34,345 nt of DNA from Acidimicrobiaceae bacterium. GTDB lineage: Bacteria; Actinomycetota; Acidimicrobiia; Acidimicrobiales; Aldehydirespiratoraceae. The position numbers and the translations under genes were made by a program. Positions 1 through 7,353 of this stretch are shown piece after piece. Positions within the stretch are counted from its first letter, which is position 1, and every line of letters begins with the position of its first letter. The DNA lies in the NCBI GenBank assembly GCA_018699415.1, contig JABIQM010000152.1, positions 1-34,345 on the forward strand. Direction: 5' to 3'. A model generated the notes under the pieces. It ran no database searches. It was not told the origin of the DNA and saw only the letters and a program-made list of their open reading frames with translations.

Positions 1-56
1 AACACCGCTACCGCAACAAACCCCGCCAACAACCGGCCACGCATCGAACGCCGCAT
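1..56 (-). CDS. N-terminus of a probable secreted or membrane protein, cut by the window edge
   Basis: The reverse strand opens at an ATG at 56 and encodes 18 residues before the window ends. They have several arginines followed by a run of Leu, Ala, Val and Phe, the pattern of a signal peptide or first membrane helix. A G-rich stretch (GGGGGTGGG) lies just upstream and could act as a ribosome binding site. An in-frame GTG directly precedes the ATG (57-59). The product cannot be named. Confidence 0.35.
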   Translation of the reverse strand, partial: MRRSMRGRLLAGFVAVAV

Positions 57-598
57 CACGACACCCACCCCCACACGTCACGCGAACATCACGCCACACC
101 AAAACCATAAACCAAACCCCGCCAGCACGCCGAGAACACACCCAACCGACCAACCTTCGGGGAAAGAGACAACGAGTTAGGTAGGGGTAGTAGTCAAGAT
201 GCCTTCGAGGCCCGCCTCCGAGGGCTTTGTGAGGGAACACCAAAGCGGATAGTTGAGATTTTCAAGCAGGACGGCTCATTCGGTGACTTCGTAAGGTGTG
301 ACATCCTTGACTGATCCCCGAACCAACATCCCCAACAGACCGTAAGCATGATTGTTATGCGGGGGTGCCTCGGCGCATCGGGGGCGACTCGGTCGGTGCC
401 GGTCGCGCGAGGGGCCTTCTCAACGCGGCTGGCAGAACGTCGATTTGCAGGCAGGAAGGGGCTGATCGCTGTTGCCCGGCCAACCGCGGTTCAACAGCTG
501 CGACGACCGTTCGCGTGCTCGAAGAATTTGCTCGCAACCCGGCCAGTTCCGCCCAAGCTCCGATCGTCAGCAACGGTTACCAGAGGTCGGCAGCGCTA
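57..598. other. Stretch without a confident gene
   Basis: No frame here has both a start and convincing protein character. A plus-strand frame open from 111 to a TGA at 312-314 has a protein-like last 39 codons (for example FEARLRGLCEGTPKR, then FKQDGSFGDFVRCDILD) but no ATG, GTG or TTG. It may be the 3' end of a decayed gene. The frames of 60-110 codons between 348 and 598 are rich in Arg, Ser, Pro and Ala, as expected of non-coding high-GC DNA. I see no tRNA, terminator or repeat. Confidence 0.4.
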
Positions 599-1102
599 TC
601 AGTCACAGAACGAAGGCGCGCCGATCTCCCAGAGGTCGGCTCCGGCGAGCGCATCCTCGAACGTCGCCGGCGAACCATCGACGTCTACCCAGCCGGAGTA
701 GTGGACACCGTCGCCGCCGACGAAGCTCAAAAGGCCAAAGACCGACAACACATGGGTGACGTACGCATCCCAAGGGTCGTCATGGAAGTCAGAAAAAACA
801 TCCCACTTTTGTGCGTGCCAGTCATCAGGTGGCACCCCTACCCCGACCGCTGCCACGATCTCGTTCAATGGGACACCAAAGGAGATCCCTGCCTCCTGGA
901 TATCGAGCACCACTTGCTCCTCTCCCCAGTCGAAGAAGTGCCACCAGGAGCGAAAGGTTGCGCTGGGTGGGGTGGTGAGGATTGGCTCGAGCTCTACCGA
1001 GAAGCCATCAAGACTCCGAAGCCATCGAGACCCAACTTTGAGATCCGTGTTCGGGCCTTGTCGCAGTGCTTGGACGGCAAATTCGCAAAGGTCCCGGGCT
1101 AG
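599..1102 (-). pseudogene. Gene-like reading frame without a normal start; possible 5'-truncated hypothetical gene
   Basis: The minus-strand frame ending in TGA at 599-601 has strong protein character along about 165 codons. It is rich in Trp, Phe, Asp and Gly, with segments such as RSWWHFFDWGEEQVVLDI, DDWHAQKWDVFSDFHDDPWD and GLLSFVGGDGVHYSGWVDVD. The protein-like reading begins near 1102, at the stop codon of the upstream GGDEF-EAL gene. The first ATG, GTG or TTG in frame is only at 913, which would discard about 60 good residues; a CTG lies at 1066. The gene has therefore probably lost its 5' end, or starts unconventionally. I do not recognise the family. It resembles small acidic soluble proteins, some of which are immunity proteins, but that is only an impression. 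Confidence 0.45.
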
Positions 1103-4100
1103 TGGCCGTGACCGATAAGTGATTCGCCGTCGAGTTCGTGCAGAAGTGCCTCGGTGATCGCTTGAGCGGGTGCGGGACGGGTGAAGTAGTACCCCTGCCC
1201 GAGTCGACAGCCCATGGTGAGCAGGCGACGGTGCTGATCAGGCACCTCGATCCCTTCGGCGACGGTCTGTGCGCCCATGGATTCGGCGATCGACAGAACA
1301 GTGGCAACGATCGCCGATTCTTCATGGTCTTCTAGTCGAGCGACGAAGGTCTGGTCGATCTTCAAGATGTCGGCTGCGAACTCCTCGGCGTACTTCAGCG
1401 TGGCGTAGCCGGTGCCAAAGTCGTCGATTGCCACACGCAGACCGGCATGGCGCAAGGCATCGATTCGAGACACAATGAGTTCGAAGTCGTTGATGAGAGC
1501 GGACTCGGTCAGTTCAAGGACGACGGCATGGCGGCCGAGACCAGCGCTATCCACGATGTCGAGAATCTCGCCGACGATGCCATCGCGCTGAAGTTGGACC
1601 GGCGATACGTTGACGCTGGCGTAGATGTCGTGGCCGTCGTTGCGCCACATGGCAACCTGGCGAGCGGCCTTGTCGAGGACGTACTTGCCGAGGGGTACGA
1701 TCAGGCCGTTCTTCTCGGCGATCGGAATGAAAGATTCAGGTGAGATCATTCCCCGGTCGGGGTGATTCCAGCGCACAAGCGCTTCGACGCCGACCGTGCG
1801 GCCAGTGTTGAGATCGACGATTGGCTGGTAGTAGACCATCAACTCTTCGTTCTCAATCGCCGCACCGAGGGTGTTGGATATCTCGAAACGCTCGATCGTC
1901 TGATCGGCCATGCTCGACTCGAACATCTCCCAGCGATCCTTGCCTTTTTGCTTCGCCGCGTACATCGCGACATCGGCGGACCGTATGAGATCTTCAGAAG
2001 AGACGACGCCGTCCTCGTCGATCGCAATACCGACGCTGACGCTCATGCGGACCACTTGGCCGTGCAACGTAACCGGCTGTGAAAGTTCTTCGATGATTCG
2101 GTCAGCGACTCCAACTATGTCAGATTCGCCGTAGACGTCGTTGAGGACTACAGCGAACTCATCGCCACCGAACCGGGCGGCGCGGTCGTGGAGACGGAGC
2201 TTGTTTTGGAGCCGGGAAGAGATCTCTACGAGGACCTGATCACCTGCGGCATGACCAAGCGAGTCATTGATGTTCTTGAAGTCGTCAATATCAATGAAGA
2301 GAGCGGCGACCTTACTGCCGGCGCGTCGATCCGAACCGAGCGCCTTCGCCAGTTGGTTCGAGAACTGCAACCGGTTTCCGAGCCCCGTGAGATCGTCATG
2401 CAGAACCTGGTGCCGGAGGTCGTCCTCAAGCTTCTTGCGATCGGTGATGTCGCGAATGTTCAAGACGAGACCATTCACGGAGGGATCGTTGGTCAGGTCG
2501 GTGATCGTCACTTCAGCCGTGCGGCGGGTCTTGTCTGGCCGCTCCAGGGTAAGTTCGAGATTGCGTGCATCATGGGGGTATGAACGACGAGTGGCTCGAC
2601 GCACGGTGTCGAGCCCATCAAGGTCATCCTGGGGCAGAAGCTCGGAGAAACTCCGGCCGCGGAGATGTTCTGGACGAAAACCGAACAGATCTTCCGCCGC
2701 TGGGCTGGCATAGGTGAAGACACCGGCTTCATCAAGCACGGCGATGACGTCTGAACTGTGCTGAACCAGACCGCGGAACCACTGTTCGGATCGCTTCAGT
2801 CCAATCTTGGCTGCGCGTTCCTCGGTGACGTCACGGGCAGTTACGACGATGCCACCGACCTCAAGGTCGTCGGTGAAGTCTCGCGCAGAAATATCAAACC
2901 ATCGGTAGTCATTGGTCGCGGTCGAGATTCGGGCTTCCATCGGCACCGATCGACTGATACCCGCAGTTGCGTTATCGACGACCCGGGCGACAGCGTCGCG
3001 ATCATCGGGGTGGACCAGATTGAGGTATATGGTCTCAACCAACTGGCTTGAGTTCTTCCCGACGATCCGCGCGGCATTGGGTGAGACGAAGGTGACTCTT
3101 CCGGCCACGACAACTGTCACGAGATCCGCAGACTGCTCGACGAGAGCGGTGACTTGATGCGCCAAGCGATGACGCATCTGGCTCTCGCGCATCTGAATTT
3201 CGGTGATTGCCGACAGGAGTTGGGCGTCGAGGCCACGAAGCGCGATCGTATGGACATCGTCGAGTGGCTCTGTAGCAGCGACAGCGATCTCGTACGGAGC
3301 CTTGCCGATGGTGAGCGCACGCGCGGTCTGCTCGTCCTGGCTGCAGGCGAAGCCAGAGTTGCCGAGGATCTCGTTGGCCGTGCTGGTAGCAATGTCGACT
3401 GCTTCGTTGGGATGTCTCGCTGACGCGAGTGCGCTGTTCGAGAGGCGTAGAGACGCCTCGTGTTGTGCAACGCGTTCGTTCGCTGCGAACAGGAGCCAGA
3501 TGCGGTACAGGGTGAGGCCCCCGAGGACCAAGGCGCCCACCATGATGATCAGCAGGCTCGAATCCTGACCGGTGATCAGGGATATTGACAGAGCCAGTGG
3601 GACGATGAGAATCGCTACGCCGATCATGAGCAATCGGCCTGCTGAGAACGATGGCGGTTTCGCGGAGGCGGTAACTGACATCCGTGCGGCATCAGGGTGA
3701 ATGATTGCAGCCGTCCCGCATATGAATGCGGCGACTGCAGTTCCGCCGGCCGGTCGAACCGCCCAGGGATTTCCAGTGGTGTGGAGAAGGAGCAAAATAT
3801 CGCTGATGATGATCAGGCCGCTGCCGATGGCCAGGAGACGCCACGAGCGGTTTCGGACTCCGCTCCCCACCGCGAGCGTGGCCACATGGCCTACGAGAAC
3901 GATCGTGAGGACCGAGTATCCCATGTTGGTGAGTCGGTCACCGAGGTCGATCGTGTCATCAAGGATATAGGGCAACAGGATGCTGGCGAAGATGACGATG
4001 GCGACGGCCACTGCAACGATCACGCCGTCGATGGCGGCTTCTTTTCGCCATCGGGGGTGGCGATGGCCGTGGGAGCGTATGAAAAGCCAGACGCAGGAGA

Positions 4101-4452
4101 TGATGCCGAGGTACCCGACATACCCACCGGCATCGGCGGGCGATGGGAACGGCGCCTCTTGACCCGTAATTGCTCCATGAATGCTTCGTACCAGAACGGA
4201 GGCGAAGAGCGAGCCGATGCCGACGAGGAGTGCAATCCAGGGCCGCCGGACCTTGTGGTCGAGTTGTGGCAAGCGGATCCAGGCCGCAGTGATGTAGCTA
4301 CCAGCCCCGGCGAGGTAGAGGGCAGGCGCGAGCGCGGGAAGGATGACGGCCGTGATGGTCGCCGCTGCGGCAATCGAAGTTGCGGTCGTCGCTCTCGTTA
4401 TTCGCAAGACTTGCTTAGTCGGCAGGTTTGGGTCGGAGTTGAGGTCCGCCAC
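1099..4452 (-). CDS. Membrane-bound PAS-PAS-GGDEF-EAL cyclic-di-GMP protein
   Basis: The protein has about 1117 residues. Its N-terminal third is a block of about eight hydrophobic helices. Two PAS domains follow (the first ends near ITARD-like VVTARDVTEE, the second near LNIRDITDRKK), then a GGDEF domain and a C-terminal EAL domain. The cyclase motif is intact (RFGGDEF). The phosphodiesterase motifs are also intact: VEALVRW, NVSP, LELTESAL, IDDFGTGYATL, LKIDQTF, AEGIEV and GQGYYF. Both c-di-GMP synthesis and breakdown are thus possible at the inner membrane, tuned by the PAS sensors. The frame stays open up to an alternative start at 4638, but that would overlap the divergent gene at 4538 and add about 60 residues of low-complexity sequence. 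I chose the GTG at 4452, which leaves an 85-base divergent spacer. The exact start is uncertain. Confidence 0.9.
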   Translation of the reverse strand: MADLNSDPNLPTKQVLRITRATTATSIAAAATITAVILPALAPALYLAGAGSYITAAWIRLPQLDHKVRRPWIALLVGIGSLFASVLVRSIHGAITGQEAPFPSPADAGGYVGYLGIISCVWLFIRSHGHRHPRWRKEAAIDGVIVAVAVAIVIFASILLPYILDDTIDLGDRLTNMGYSVLTIVLVGHVATLAVGSGVRNRSWRLLAIGSGLIIISDILLLLHTTGNPWAVRPAGGTAVAAFICGTAAIIHPDAARMSVTASAKPPSFSAGRLLMIGVAILIVPLALSISLITGQDSSLLIIMVGALVLGGLTLYRIWLLFAANERVAQHEASLRLSNSALASARHPNEAVDIATSTANEILGNSGFACSQDEQTARALTIGKAPYEIAVAATEPLDDVHTIALRGLDAQLLSAITEIQMRESQMRHRLAHQVTALVEQSADLVTVVVAGRVTFVSPNAARIVGKNSSQLVETIYLNLVHPDDRDAVARVVDNATAGISRSVPMEARISTATNDYRWFDISARDFTDDLEVGGIVVTARDVTEERAAKIGLKRSEQWFRGLVQHSSDVIAVLDEAGVFTYASPAAEDLFGFRPEHLRGRSFSELLPQDDLDGLDTVRRATRRSYPHDARNLELTLERPDKTRRTAEVTITDLTNDPSVNGLVLNIRDITDRKKLEDDLRHQVLHDDLTGLGNRLQFSNQLAKALGSDRRAGSKVAALFIDIDDFKNINDSLGHAAGDQVLVEISSRLQNKLRLHDRAARFGGDEFAVVLNDVYGESDIVGVADRIIEELSQPVTLHGQVVRMSVSVGIAIDEDGVVSSEDLIRSADVAMYAAKQKGKDRWEMFESSMADQTIERFEISNTLGAAIENEELMVYYQPIVDLNTGRTVGVEALVRWNHPDRGMISPESFIPIAEKNGLIVPLGKYVLDKAARQVAMWRNDGHDIYASVNVSPVQLQRDGIVGEILDIVDSAGLGRHAVVLELTESALINDFELIVSRIDALRHAGLRVAIDDFGTGYATLKYAEEFAADILKIDQTFVARLEDHEESAIVATVLSIAESMGAQTVAEGIEVPDQHRRLLTMGCRLGQGYYFTRPAPAQAITEALLHELDGESLIGHGH

Positions 4453-4484
4453 ATTGTTTGCTGTCGCTCTAAAGTGAGGGTTCG

Positions 4485-4541
4485 ATGTCGCTCGTTTCTG
4501 AGGTGTTCTGCTATCTCGTCGTCCAAGCGTCGTTGTCGTGA
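4485..4541 (+). CDS. Possible 18-residue upstream ORF overlapping the next gene
   Basis: An ATG at 4485 follows GAGGG at 4-nt spacing and a TAAAGT box at 4470-4475. The ORF runs 18 codons with hydrophobic content and stops at TGA 4539-4541. That stop shares four bases (GTGA) with the GTG start of the following membrane-protein gene, which has no ribosome binding site of its own. This is the arrangement of a translationally coupled leader ORF. The coding evidence is only positional. Confidence 0.3.
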   Translation: MSLVSEVFCYLVVQASLS

Positions 4542-5020
4542 GCAATTTTTCGTCTGGATCAAACCCCCGTGCCGTGTTTTGGTGGATGGCCACGATTGCC
4601 ATGTTGGTTGTTGTCGACGACCTCACGTATGGCCCCATCTCCTGGCTACTTGTGGGACTTTTCGGTCAGATTGCCGTCGTTGTGGTGTTCGTTATCTACT
4701 TCTTCGCTCAGCTGTATCTGGTCAACCACGGCATCAGGGATTCGCCGGGTCGGATGGCGGGTTGGTTCCTCGATCGACTCCAACTCTCGAGGCGATCGCA
4801 CCAGGTTGCGGACCGTGAAACCCATATCCATGAGCATGTGACCGGTGTAGTTTTCGCATGCGTCTTTTCGATTCTGATCGGAGGGATTTTGCCTCCGCTT
4901 CTTCTGTGGCGCCGAGGATGGTCACGCAGCGCTGTGCAGAGGGTCGCAGTGGCGACGAGCGCCATCTATGCATCCGAGTTCGCTACGTTGCATGGCTTGA
5001 TTCCGAGTCGGATCCTGTAG
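4538..5020 (+). CDS. Small integral membrane protein, function unknown
   Basis: This 160-residue protein has two strongly hydrophobic stretches near residues 12-60 (probably two helices) and one or two more between about 100 and 150. A charged, His- and Arg-rich loop containing RRSHQVADRETHIHEHV lies between them. No known family is recognised. The GTG start is chosen because hydrophobic coding begins just after it and because it overlaps the stop of the short ORF at 4485-4541. The gene is divergent from the c-di-GMP protein and lies 154 bases upstream of the acyltransferase gene, so a link to either is possible but unproven. Confidence 0.7.
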   Translation: MSNFSSGSNPRAVFWWMATIAMLVVVDDLTYGPISWLLVGLFGQIAVVVVFVIYFFAQLYLVNHGIRDSPGRMAGWFLDRLQLSRRSHQVADRETHIHEHVTGVVFACVFSILIGGILPPLLLWRRGWSRSAVQRVAVATSAIYASEFATLHGLIPSRIL

Positions 5021-5059
5021 CCCTTCGAAACACCTGTGGATAACTTCTACGCCATGTCC

Positions 5060-5065
5060 TAGGCT
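5060..5065 (+). promoter_or_regulatory. Possible -10 box of the short ORF / acyltransferase transcript
   Basis: TAGGCT lies 8 nt before the ATG at 5074. It matches the TANNNT boxes seen before several other starts in this window. No clear -35 element is visible. Confidence 0.3.
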
Positions 5066-5073
5066 TCGCTGCT

Positions 5074-5178
5074 ATGACACCCGTCAGGTATCGCGATGGG
5101 ACTTCGGTTCTGGCCAAGCAAGCTCACTATTGCGTATGCCGCTTCCGCGTTGACGGTGCTGCTTTGGAGCGGTCATGA
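5074..5178 (+). CDS. Possible 34-residue upstream ORF coupled to the acyltransferase
   Basis: An ATG at 5074, 8 nt after a TAGGCT box, opens a 34-codon frame. Its TGA at 5176-5178 overlaps the acyltransferase start by four bases (ATGA). The ribosome binding site of the acyltransferase (GGAGCGGTC before the ATG) lies inside this ORF. The peptide contains two Cys in a CVC pattern and several Arg and resembles nothing I know. Position rather than composition is the evidence. It may be a leader peptide or chance. Confidence 0.3.
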   Translation: MTPVRYRDGTSVLAKQAHYCVCRFRVDGAALERS

Positions 5179-5897
5179 GCGATGCAAGCTGGCAACCCGT
5201 GATCGAGACTCCTCCACGTATACGTGTTGCTCGCGAACTTCGCGAGGTTGTTGCTGAGAAGGCGGTCCAACTCGATGATGTTGACGCGGCATTTCGTATT
5301 GAGCGCGAGGTCTTCGAGGAGTGTGGCTACGGTCAGATGCCCGTCGAGTTCGATGTCCAATCAACGTTCTACATTGCGCGCCTCGCCTCCACTGGTGAGA
5401 TCTTGGGTGTGCTCAGGATGATCCTGGGGACGCCTACGCCCCTTCCGTTCCTGAAGCTTCCGTTGTGCGACCGTTGGCGCGACGTGTTTGCCGCGATTCC
5501 GGGCGAACAGTTGATTGAGTACGGCGCTCTTGCGGTTCCTCAAGCGAACCAAGAAGAGTTCGGTCTCTCGGTCAGTAAGGCGTTGTATCGAGCCGGATGG
5601 GAACACTCGATTGAGGTTGATGCCGGTTACTCCGGCATGGTTATGGAGCCTCGGCGCGCGAGGGTCCTGGCGCGATGGCATGGGTTGGTCTTCGAGCAAG
5701 GCGGAGACACGACGTTCTATATGGGAGGCGATGTTGCGGCATTTATCGCGACTCCAGCCGGACTACTCTCCGATCTCAAGCGTCGCAATCCAGACTTCGC
5801 TGACTATGTCACAGCGAGATACGACCCAGTTCTCGATGTCATCGACCTGCGAGACCCGCACGACCCCAAGACCTTGAGGTCGACCACCGGGTCGTAG
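5175..5897 (+). CDS. GNAT / LuxI-FeeM-type acyltransferase
   Basis: This 240-residue soluble protein has the layout of the LuxI and N-acyl amino acid synthase (FeeM-like) branch of the GNAT fold. Visible features are ERE-VFEECGYG (residues 43-53), an FD pair at 59-60, the strand and loop GEILGVLRMI (74-83), and IEYGALAV (114-121), which aligns with the ExxRxAV region of LuxI proteins. The Glu is kept (E115) but the Arg of homoserine-lactone synthases is Ala, so an N-acyl-homoserine lactone is not the likely product. Transfer of an acyl group from acyl-ACP or acyl-CoA to an amine is the inference. The start has a good GGAG site 6 nt away. The C-terminal 60 residues, rich in Asp and Arg, extend past the core fold. 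Neighbours are a small membrane protein upstream and map downstream. Confidence 0.65.
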   Translation: MSDASWQPVIETPPRIRVARELREVVAEKAVQLDDVDAAFRIEREVFEECGYGQMPVEFDVQSTFYIARLASTGEILGVLRMILGTPTPLPFLKLPLCDRWRDVFAAIPGEQLIEYGALAVPQANQEEFGLSVSKALYRAGWEHSIEVDAGYSGMVMEPRRARVLARWHGLVFEQGGDTTFYMGGDVAAFIATPAGLLSDLKRRNPDFADYVTARYDPVLDVIDLRDPHDPKTLRSTTGS

Positions 5898-6043
5898 GGC
5901 TGATGCAGGGCCGGGACGGCACGGGCTAGATCAAACGCCACGGACGTGGGGACCGGTTTGGTCGAACCGTTGAAACGTAGAGTGAGCCCGGTGAACTCGT
6001 GTGGGTCTCACTGGTCTCAGCGGTTGGCTACTCCCAAATCCCG

Positions 6044-6049
6044 TAGGAT
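6044..6049 (+). promoter_or_regulatory. -10 box giving a leaderless map transcript
   Basis: TAGGAT is followed by exactly six bases (GGTTAC) and then the map ATG. There is no Shine-Dalgarno sequence. Transcription starting about 7 nt after the box would begin at the A of the start codon. Confidence 0.6.
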
Positions 6050-6055
6050 GGTTAC

Positions 6056-7003
6056 ATGGCGAAGCGCAAGCGAAAGCAGACTCGACCGGCTGTGGGCGTC
6101 GAACCGTCCTATCCTCCAGTTCAGGCGGGGTTGTTGAGCCCTACGCGACGGGTCCCTGCGGAGATCCTGAGGCCCCCGTACGCGCTACGGGGTGATCCTG
6201 GACCAAGTGTCTCCTCGCTCACCCGGACCCCCGACGAGCTTGCCGCTATGCGCCGTACAGGCCGAGATGCAGCAGAGATCCTTCTGATGGCAGGCACGCT
6301 CGTGAAGCCAGGCATCACCACTGATGAGATTGACCGTGCTGTGCACGAAGCATCCATTGACAAGGGTGGTTATCCCAGCCCCCTCAACTATCGCGGATTT
6401 CCAAAATCCGTTTGCACGTCCGTCAACGAAGTGATCTGCCATGGGATCCCGGACAGTCGTCCGCTTGCCGAGGGTGACATCATCAACATCGACGTCACCC
6501 TCTGGAAGGACGGTGTCCACGGCGATACGTCGGCCACGTTCCTTGTGGGTGAGGTTGATGATCTCTCGCTCACACTGGTGCGTGAGACGGCGCGCTCGCT
6601 TGACCTTGGCATCGCAGCGGTCACGCCGGGTGGTCTTGTCAGCGATATCGGCAAAGCCATCGAGAGCCACGCGGTGAAGCACCGTCTTGGCGTAGTTCGG
6701 GAGTTCATCGGACATGGCGTGGGCACCGAGTTTCACTCCAACCTCCAGATTCCTCACTATCACGAGCGTCGGTTGGCGACTCGTCTCGAGCTCGACACCT
6801 CGTTCACGATTGAACCGATGCTCACTCTCGGTGCGCCGGATGCGGTCGTATGGGATGACGACTGGACTGCCTCAACCATTGATGGAAGCCGTACAGCTCA
6901 GTTCGAGCACACGCTGGTCGTCGGCGAGTCCGGGGCTGAGCGCCTCACCGTGACGAGCGCCGGTGAGTGCGCCCACGAGCTTGTCGCTGCGTCACTCGCC
7001 TAG
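6056..7003 (+). CDS. map: Methionine aminopeptidase type I
   Basis: This cytosolic metalloenzyme removes the initiator Met from new proteins. The 315-residue protein has an N-terminal extension of about 60 residues (Lys/Arg-rich start, then Pro-rich) before the pita-bread catalytic domain. Such extended forms are known in actinobacteria. The five metal ligands are visible: Asp in IINIDVTLW, Asp in GVHGDTSA, His in FIGHGVG, Glu in TIEPML and Glu in AQFEHT. The substrate-contacting His is in VICHGIP. The start follows a -10 box by 6 nt and lacks a ribosome binding site, pointing to leaderless translation. The gene is followed after 45 bases by the small helix-hairpin-helix gene on the same strand. 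Confidence 0.95.
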   Translation: MAKRKRKQTRPAVGVEPSYPPVQAGLLSPTRRVPAEILRPPYALRGDPGPSVSSLTRTPDELAAMRRTGRDAAEILLMAGTLVKPGITTDEIDRAVHEASIDKGGYPSPLNYRGFPKSVCTSVNEVICHGIPDSRPLAEGDIINIDVTLWKDGVHGDTSATFLVGEVDDLSLTLVRETARSLDLGIAAVTPGGLVSDIGKAIESHAVKHRLGVVREFIGHGVGTEFHSNLQIPHYHERRLATRLELDTSFTIEPMLTLGAPDAVVWDDDWTASTIDGSRTAQFEHTLVVGESGAERLTVTSAGECAHELVAASLA

Positions 7004-7048
7004 CGTCAAAACCGCAAAGCAGTCATCTCTAGGCAGAGGAGAGCAACG

Positions 7049-7312
7049 GTGGGGTCCATCGAAACAATCGAAGGTATTGGGGTCAAGCATGGCAAGGCCC
7101 TGCGTAAGGCTGGGATCCGGTCTACGAGCGAGCTTTTGAAAGCTTGTGGTGCCAAGAAGGGCCGCAAGGCCTTGGCGGCAGAGTCCGGATGCACCGAAAC
7201 GCTGCTCCTCGAGTGGGTCAATCGTGCAGATCTCATGCGGATCCGTGGCGTGGGCGAGGTCGACCGCTGGGTCGCTCGTGCAAAAGAACTCGACGCCATG
7301 GTCTCACACTGA
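7049..7312 (+). CDS. Small helix-hairpin-helix (DUF4332-like) protein
   Basis: The 87-residue protein carries two helix-hairpin-helix-like motifs, IEGIGVKHGKALRKAGI near residues 6-23 and MRIRGVGEVDRWV near 61-73. This is the pattern of DUF4332 and of DNA-binding HhH pairs in polymerases and repair proteins. Non-specific DNA binding is the likely property; no catalytic motif is present. The GTG start has a clear AGGAGA site 6-7 nt upstream. It lies downstream of map and may share its transcript. Its stop codon touches a hairpin facing the convergent nuclease gene. Confidence 0.75.
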   Translation: MGSIETIEGIGVKHGKALRKAGIRSTSELLKACGAKKGRKALAAESGCTETLLLEWVNRADLMRIRGVGEVDRWVARAKELDAMVSH

Positions 7313-7353
7313 GTCAACCCTTGCGTCTTGCTAGACGACTACAAAGTTGACTC
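7311..7353. terminator. Hairpin between two convergent genes, possible bidirectional terminator
   Basis: GAGTCAAC at 7311-7318 pairs perfectly with GTTGACTC at 7346-7353. Inside this, CGTCT at 7324-7328 pairs with AGACG at 7333-7337 around a 4-base loop. The structure begins at the stop codon of the HhH gene and reaches into the last codons of the nuclease gene. There is no T-run, so it is not a classical intrinsic terminator. Confidence 0.4.

Noticed and set aside
365-1102. Plus-strand frame of 245 codons
   Set aside because: Arg/Ser-rich with no family resemblance; it is largely antisense to the far more protein-like minus-strand frame at 599-1102.
4453-4638. Upstream extension of the PAS-GGDEF-EAL gene
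   Set aside because: It would overlap the divergent membrane-protein gene by 101 bases and adds low-complexity, Thr/Arg-rich sequence.
3697-4818. Plus-strand frame of 373 codons
   Set aside because: Antisense to the membrane part of the PAS-GGDEF-EAL gene and overlapping the small membrane gene; no domain resemblance.
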